DNA of 64,000 bases from assembly GCF_026212465.1 (NCBI RefSeq), contig NC_080057.1, positions 12,777,739 through 12,841,738 on the forward strand, read 5' to 3'. Position numbers and translations under genes: made by a program. The DNA comes from Amaranthus tricolor (taxonomy: Eukaryota; Streptophyta; Magnoliopsida; Caryophyllales; Amaranthaceae). The notes under the pieces are model-generated. The model did no database searches. It worked only from the letters and a program-made list of their open reading frames with translations, and was not told the origin of the DNA. Below, piece after piece: positions 59,276-64,000 of the stretch; the first letter of the stretch is position 1; each line of letters opens with the position of its first letter.

Positions 59276-62200
59276 ATGATGGTTAATCCTTCTTCATTCT
59301 TCATCGTTCATTCTTTATTGATCATAAATCCTTTTTCATTGTTCATCGTTTATTGTTCAATGATCATTGATCCTTGTTCATTCTTCATCGTTCATTCTTC
59401 ATTGATCATTGATCCTAGTTCATTCTTGTTCGTTCATTCTTCATTGTTCATTGATCTTTGTTCATTCCTCATCGTTCATTCTTCATTGATCATTGATCGT
59501 TGTTCATTCATCATTGATCATTGAACATTGATCATTCTTCATTGCTCAGTGTTCCATGTTCATTCTTCATTGATCATTTATCCTTGTTCATTGATCATCG
59601 TTCATTCCTGATTGATCATTAATCCTTGTTTATAGTTCATCCTTTATTGTTCATTGATCATTCATCCGTGTTCATTGTTCATCGTTCATCCTTCATTGAT
59701 CATTGATCCTTGTTTATTCTTCATCGTTCATTCTTCATTGATCATTCATCCTAGTTCATTCTTCATTGATCATTGATCCTTGTTCATTCTTCCTCGTTCA
59801 TTTTTCATTGATCATTAATCCTTGTTAATTCTTTATCGTTCATTTTTCATTGATCATTGTTCCTTGTTCATTCTTCATCGTTCATTCTTTATTCATTATT
59901 GATCCTTATTCATTCTTCATCGTTCATTCTTCATTGATCATTGATCCTTCTTCATTCTTCATCGTTCATTCTTCATTAATCATTAATCCTTGTTCATTGT
60001 TCATCGTTTATTGTTCATCGATCATTGATCCTTGTTCATTCTTGATCGTTCATTCTTCATTGATCATTGATCCTTGTTCATTATTCATCGTTCATTTTTC
60101 ATTGATCATTGGTGCTTGTTCATCCTTCATCGCTTATTCTTCATTGATCATTCATCCTTTTTCATTGTGCATCGTTTATTGTTCATTGATCATTGATCCT
60201 TGTTTATTCTTCATCGTTCATTCTTCATTGATCATTGATCCTAGTTCATTCTTCATTGATCATTGATCCTTGTTCATTCTTCCTCGTTCATTTTTCATTG
60301 ATCATTAATCCTTGTTAATTCTTTATCGTTCATTCTTCATTGATCATTGATCCTTGATCATTCTTCATCGTTCATTCTTTATTCATCATTGATCCTTGTT
60401 CATTCTTCATCGTTCATTCTTCATTGATCATTGATCCTTCTTCATTCTTCATCGTTCATTCTTCATTGATCATTAAATCTAGTTCATTTTTCATCGTTTA
60501 TTGTTCATGGTTCATTGATCCTTGTTCATTCTTGATCGTTCATTCTTCATTGATCATTGATCTTTGTCCATTATTTATCGTTCTATTTTCATTGATCATT
60601 GATCCTTTTCATTCTTCATCGTTCATTCTTCATTGATCGTTGATAGTTAGTAATTTTTCATCGTTTATTCTTCATTGATCAATTATCCTTTTTCATTGTT
60701 CATCGTTTATTGTTCATTGATCATTGATCCTTGTTCATTCTTCATCGTTCCTTCTTCATTGATCATCGATCCTAGTTCTTTCTTCATCGTTCATTCTTCA
60801 TTGATCATTGATGCTTGTTCCTTGTTCATTGTTCATTGTTCATTGATCATTGATCCTTGTTCATTCTTCATCGTTTATTCTTCATTGATCATTGATCCTT
60901 GTTCATTCATCATCGTTAATTCTTCATTGATTAATGATCCTTTTCATTCTTCATCTTTCATTGTTCAATGATGGTTAATCCTTCTTCATTCTTCATCTTT
61001 CATTCCTTATTGATCATTAATCCTTTTTCATTGTTCATCGTTTATTGTTCATTGATCATTGATCCTTGTTCATTCTTCATCGTTCATTCTTCATTGATCA
61101 TTGATCCTAGTTCATTCTTGTTCGTTCATTCTTCATTGATCATTGATCTTTGTTCATTCCTCATCGTTCATTCTTCATTGATCATTGATCGTTGTTCATT
61201 CATCATTGATCATTGAACATTGATCATTCTTCATTGCTCAGTGTTCCATGTTCATTCTTCATTGATCATTTATCCTTGTTCATTGATCATCGTTCATTCC
61301 TGATTGATCATTAATCCTTGTTTATAGTTCATCCTTTATTGTTCATTGATCATTCATCCGTGTTCATTGTTCATCGTTCATCCTTCATTGATCATTGATC
61401 CTTGTTTATTCTTCATCGTTCATTCTTCATTGATCATTCATCCTAGTTCATTCTTCATTGATCATTGATCCTTGTTCATTCTTCGTTCATTTTTCATTGA
61501 TCATTAATCCTTGTTAATTCTTTATCGTTCATTTTTCATTGATCATTGTTCCTTGTTCATTCTTCATCGTTCATTCTTTATTCATTATTGATCCTTGTTC
61601 ATTCTTCATCGTTCATTCTTCATTGATCATTGATCCTTCTTCATTCTTCATCGTTCATTCTTCATTAATCATTAATCCTTGTTCATTGTTCATCGTTTAT
61701 TGTTCATCGATCATTGATCCTTGTTCATTATTGATCGTTCATTCTTCATTGATCATTGATCCTTGTTCATTATTCATCGTTCATTTTTCATTGATCATTG
61801 GTGCTTGTTCATCCTTCATCGCTTATTCTTCATTGAGCATTCATCCTTTTTCATTGTGCATCGTTTATTGTTCATTGATCATTGATCCTTGTTTATTCTT
61901 CATCGTTCATTCTTCATTGATCATTGATCCTTGTTCATTCTTCATTGATCATTGATCCTTGTTCATTCTTCCTCGTTCATTTTTCATTGATCATTAATCC
62001 TTGTTAATTCTTTATCGTTCATTCTTCATTGATCATTGATCTTTGATCATTCTTCATCGTTCATTCTTTATTCATCATTCATCCTTGTTCATTCTTCATC
62101 GTTCATTCTTCATTGATCATTGATCCTTCTTCATTCTTCATCGTTCATTCTTCATTGATCATTAAATCTAGTTCATTGTTCATCGTTTATTGTTCATGGT

Positions 62201-64000
62201 TCATTGATCCTTGTTCATTCTTGATCGTTCATTCTTCATTGATCATTGATCTTTGTCCATTATTTATCGTTCTATTTTCATTGATCATTGATCCTTTTCA
62301 TTCTTCATCGTTCATTCTTCATTGATCGTTGATAGTTAGTAATTTTTCATCGTTTATTCTTCATTGATCAATTATCCTTTTTCATTGTTCATCGTTTATT
62401 GTTCATTGATCATTGATCCTTGTTCATTCTTCATCGTTCCTTCTTTATTGATCATCGATCCTAGTTCTTTCTTCATCGTTCATTCTTCATTGATCATTGA
62501 TGCTTGTTCCTTGTTCATTGTTCATTGTTCATTGATCATTGATCCTTGTTCATTCTTCATCGTTTATTCTTCATTGATCATTGATCCTTGTTCATTCATC
62601 ATCGTTAATTCTTCATTGATTAATGATCCTTTTCATTCTTCATCTTTCATGTTTCAATGATGGTTAATCCTTCTTCATTCTTCATCTTTCATTCCTTATT
62701 GATCATTAATCCTTTTTCATTGTTCATCGTTTATTGTTCATTGATCATTGATCCTTGTTCATTCTTCATCGTTCATTCTTCATTGATCATTGATCCTAGT
62801 TCATTCTTGTTCGTTCATACTTCATTGATCATTGATCTTTGTTCATTCCTCATCGTTCATTCTTCATTGATCATTGATCGTTGTTCATTCATCATTGATC
62901 ATTGAACATTGATCATTCTTCATTGCTAAGTGTTCCATGTTCATTCTTCATTGATCATTTATCCTTGTTCATTGATCATCGTTCATTCCTGATTGATCAT
63001 TAATCCTTGTTTATAGTTCATCCTTTATTGTTCATTGATCATTCATCCGTGTTCATTGTTTATCGTTCATCCTTCATTGATCATTGATCCTTGTTTATTC
63101 TTCATCGTTCATTCTTCATTGATCATTCATCCTAGTTCATTCTTCATTGATCCTTGTTCATTCTTCGTTCATTTTTCATTGATCATTAATCCTTGTTAAT
63201 TCTTTATCGTTCATTTTTCATTGATCATTGTTCCTTGTTCATTCTTCATCGTTCATTCTTTATTCATTATTGATCCTTGTTCATTCTTCATCGTTCATTC
63301 TTCATTGATCATTGATCCTTCTTCATTCTTCATCGTTCATTCTTCATTAATCATTAATCCTTGTTCATTGTTCATCGTTTATTGTTCATCGATCATTGAT
63401 CCTTGTTCATTCTTGATCGTTCATTCTTCATTGATCATTGATCCTTGTTCATTATTCATCGTTCATTTTTCATTGATCATTGGTGCTTGTTCATCCTTCA
63501 TCGCTTATTCTTCATTGATCATTCATCCTTTTTCATTGTGCATCGTTTATTGTTCATTGATCATTGATCCTTGTTTATTCTTCATCGTTCATTCTTCATT
63601 GATCATTGATCCTAGTTCATTCTTCATTGATCATTGATCCTTGTTCATTCTTCCTCGTTCATTTTTCATTGATCATTAATCCTTGTTAATTCTTTATCGT
63701 TCATTCTTCATTGATCATTGATCCTTGATCATTCTTCATCGTTCATTCTTTATTCATCATTGATCCTTGTTCATTCTTCATCGTTCATTCTTCATTGATC
63801 ATTGATCCTTCTTCATTCTTCATCGTTCATTCTTCATTGATCATTAAATCTAGTTCATTTTTCATCGTTTATTGTTCATGGTTCATTGATCCTTGTTCAT
63901 TCTTGATCGTTCATTCTTCATTGATCATTGATCTTTGTCCATTATTTATCGTTCTATTTTCATTGATCATTGATCCTTTTCATTCTTCATCGTTCATTCT
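59276..64000. repeat. Higher-order repeat of about 1.69 kb, nearly three copies
   Basis: 59,276-60,967, 60,968-62,656 and 62,657-64,000 (cut by the window end) are near-identical successive blocks, with offsets of 1,692 and 1,689 bp measured at matching points. A point-to-point offset of 1,682 at 61,539/63,221 reflects loss of one GATCATT heptamer near 63,147. Each block holds about 40 monomers of mixed flavours in the same order. Confidence 0.88.

Larger units (their letters stand above)
41619..64000. repeat. 42-bp satellite array, right block, continuing beyond the window
   Basis: The same 42-bp, six-heptamer monomer as the left block, resuming in phase after the gypsy insertion. From about 41.6 to 47 kb the order of monomer variants is irregular. 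From about 48 kb on, long identical stretches recur at 1,636 bp and, from about 59 kb, at about 1,689 bp. Two GATC sites seven bases apart (GATCATTGATC) occur in most monomers. One plus-strand frame is often open because 42 is divisible by 3, giving a 14-residue repeat related to SLIIDPCSFFIVHS. Frequent indels and stops cut these frames to about 70-210 codons, and I do not regard any as a gene. Confidence 0.97.

Noticed and set aside
16121..63637. Dozens of open frames in the satellite as a family of hydrophobic repeat proteins
   Set aside because: They arise because the monomer is 42 bp. They start and stop at random indels, lack promoters or consistent starts, and repeat the same 14 residues.
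41619..64000. Regular repeats resembling a CRISPR array
   Set aside because: The repeats abut directly with no unique spacers, no cas genes are nearby, and the context is plant nuclear DNA with LTR retrotransposons.
15148..64000. Heptamer repeat as a telomere or interstitial telomeric sequence
   Set aside because: The heptamer is TTCATTG-like and lacks the G-run of the plant telomere unit TTTAGGG. No TTTAGGG tracts were seen.

Overview
The window is plant nuclear DNA, most likely from a eudicot. It is AT-rich and carries plant-type LTR retrotransposons with initiator-Met tRNA primer sites, a Sirevirus-type Ty1/copia element, a chromodomain-bearing Ty3/gypsy element, a CACTA transposon terminus and a very long tandem satellite. 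There is no bacterial gene organisation. The only trace of a host gene is one probable exon of a methyl-CpG-binding-domain (MBD) protein on the minus strand at about 3.4-3.6 kb. I cannot name the species.

Layout. 1-15.1 kb is transposon-littered intergenic DNA: short tandem repeats, an AT-microsatellite duplication, the MBD exon, a decayed Ty1/copia element on the minus strand (about 5.9-8.4 kb), and a CACTA 5' end (8,969) whose subterminal repeats resume after a probable 4-kb solo LTR (about 10.6-14.6 kb). From about 15.15 kb to the window end, apart from a 20-kb insertion, everything is one satellite. Its monomer is 42 bp and is built of six heptamers related to TTCATTG. In the right-hand part it is organised into higher-order blocks of about 1.64 and 1.69 kb.

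The insertion is a nested pair. A Ty3/gypsy chromovirus (21,678-41,618, plus strand, broken by stops and frameshifts) sits in the satellite. Inside its left LTR sits a nearly intact Sirevirus-like Ty1/copia element (22,668-33,257, minus strand). The copia element has a perfect 5-bp target duplication (AGAAT) and nearly identical LTRs. The gypsy element has a 4/5-matching duplication (TCATC/CCATC), and joining the two flanks gives an uninterrupted satellite motif. The order of events is therefore satellite, then gypsy, then copia.

The copia element encodes Gag with two zinc knuckles, Pol (protease-integrase-RT-RNase H) separated from Gag by one in-frame amber codon and broken by a frameshift before the end of RNase H, and an extra 557-codon ORF downstream of Pol, as Sireviruses do. 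Its most unexpected property is that the 7-mer GGAACAG/CTGTTCC occurs 18 times in 10.6 kb, in LTRs and coding sequence and in different reading frames.

I found no convincing new protein-coding system. The observations most worth following are the heptamer-based satellite with its higher-order repeats, the dispersed GGAACAG word in the Sirevirus, and the intact extra ORF. Many open frames in the satellite are a by-product of a monomer length divisible by three and are not annotated as genes.
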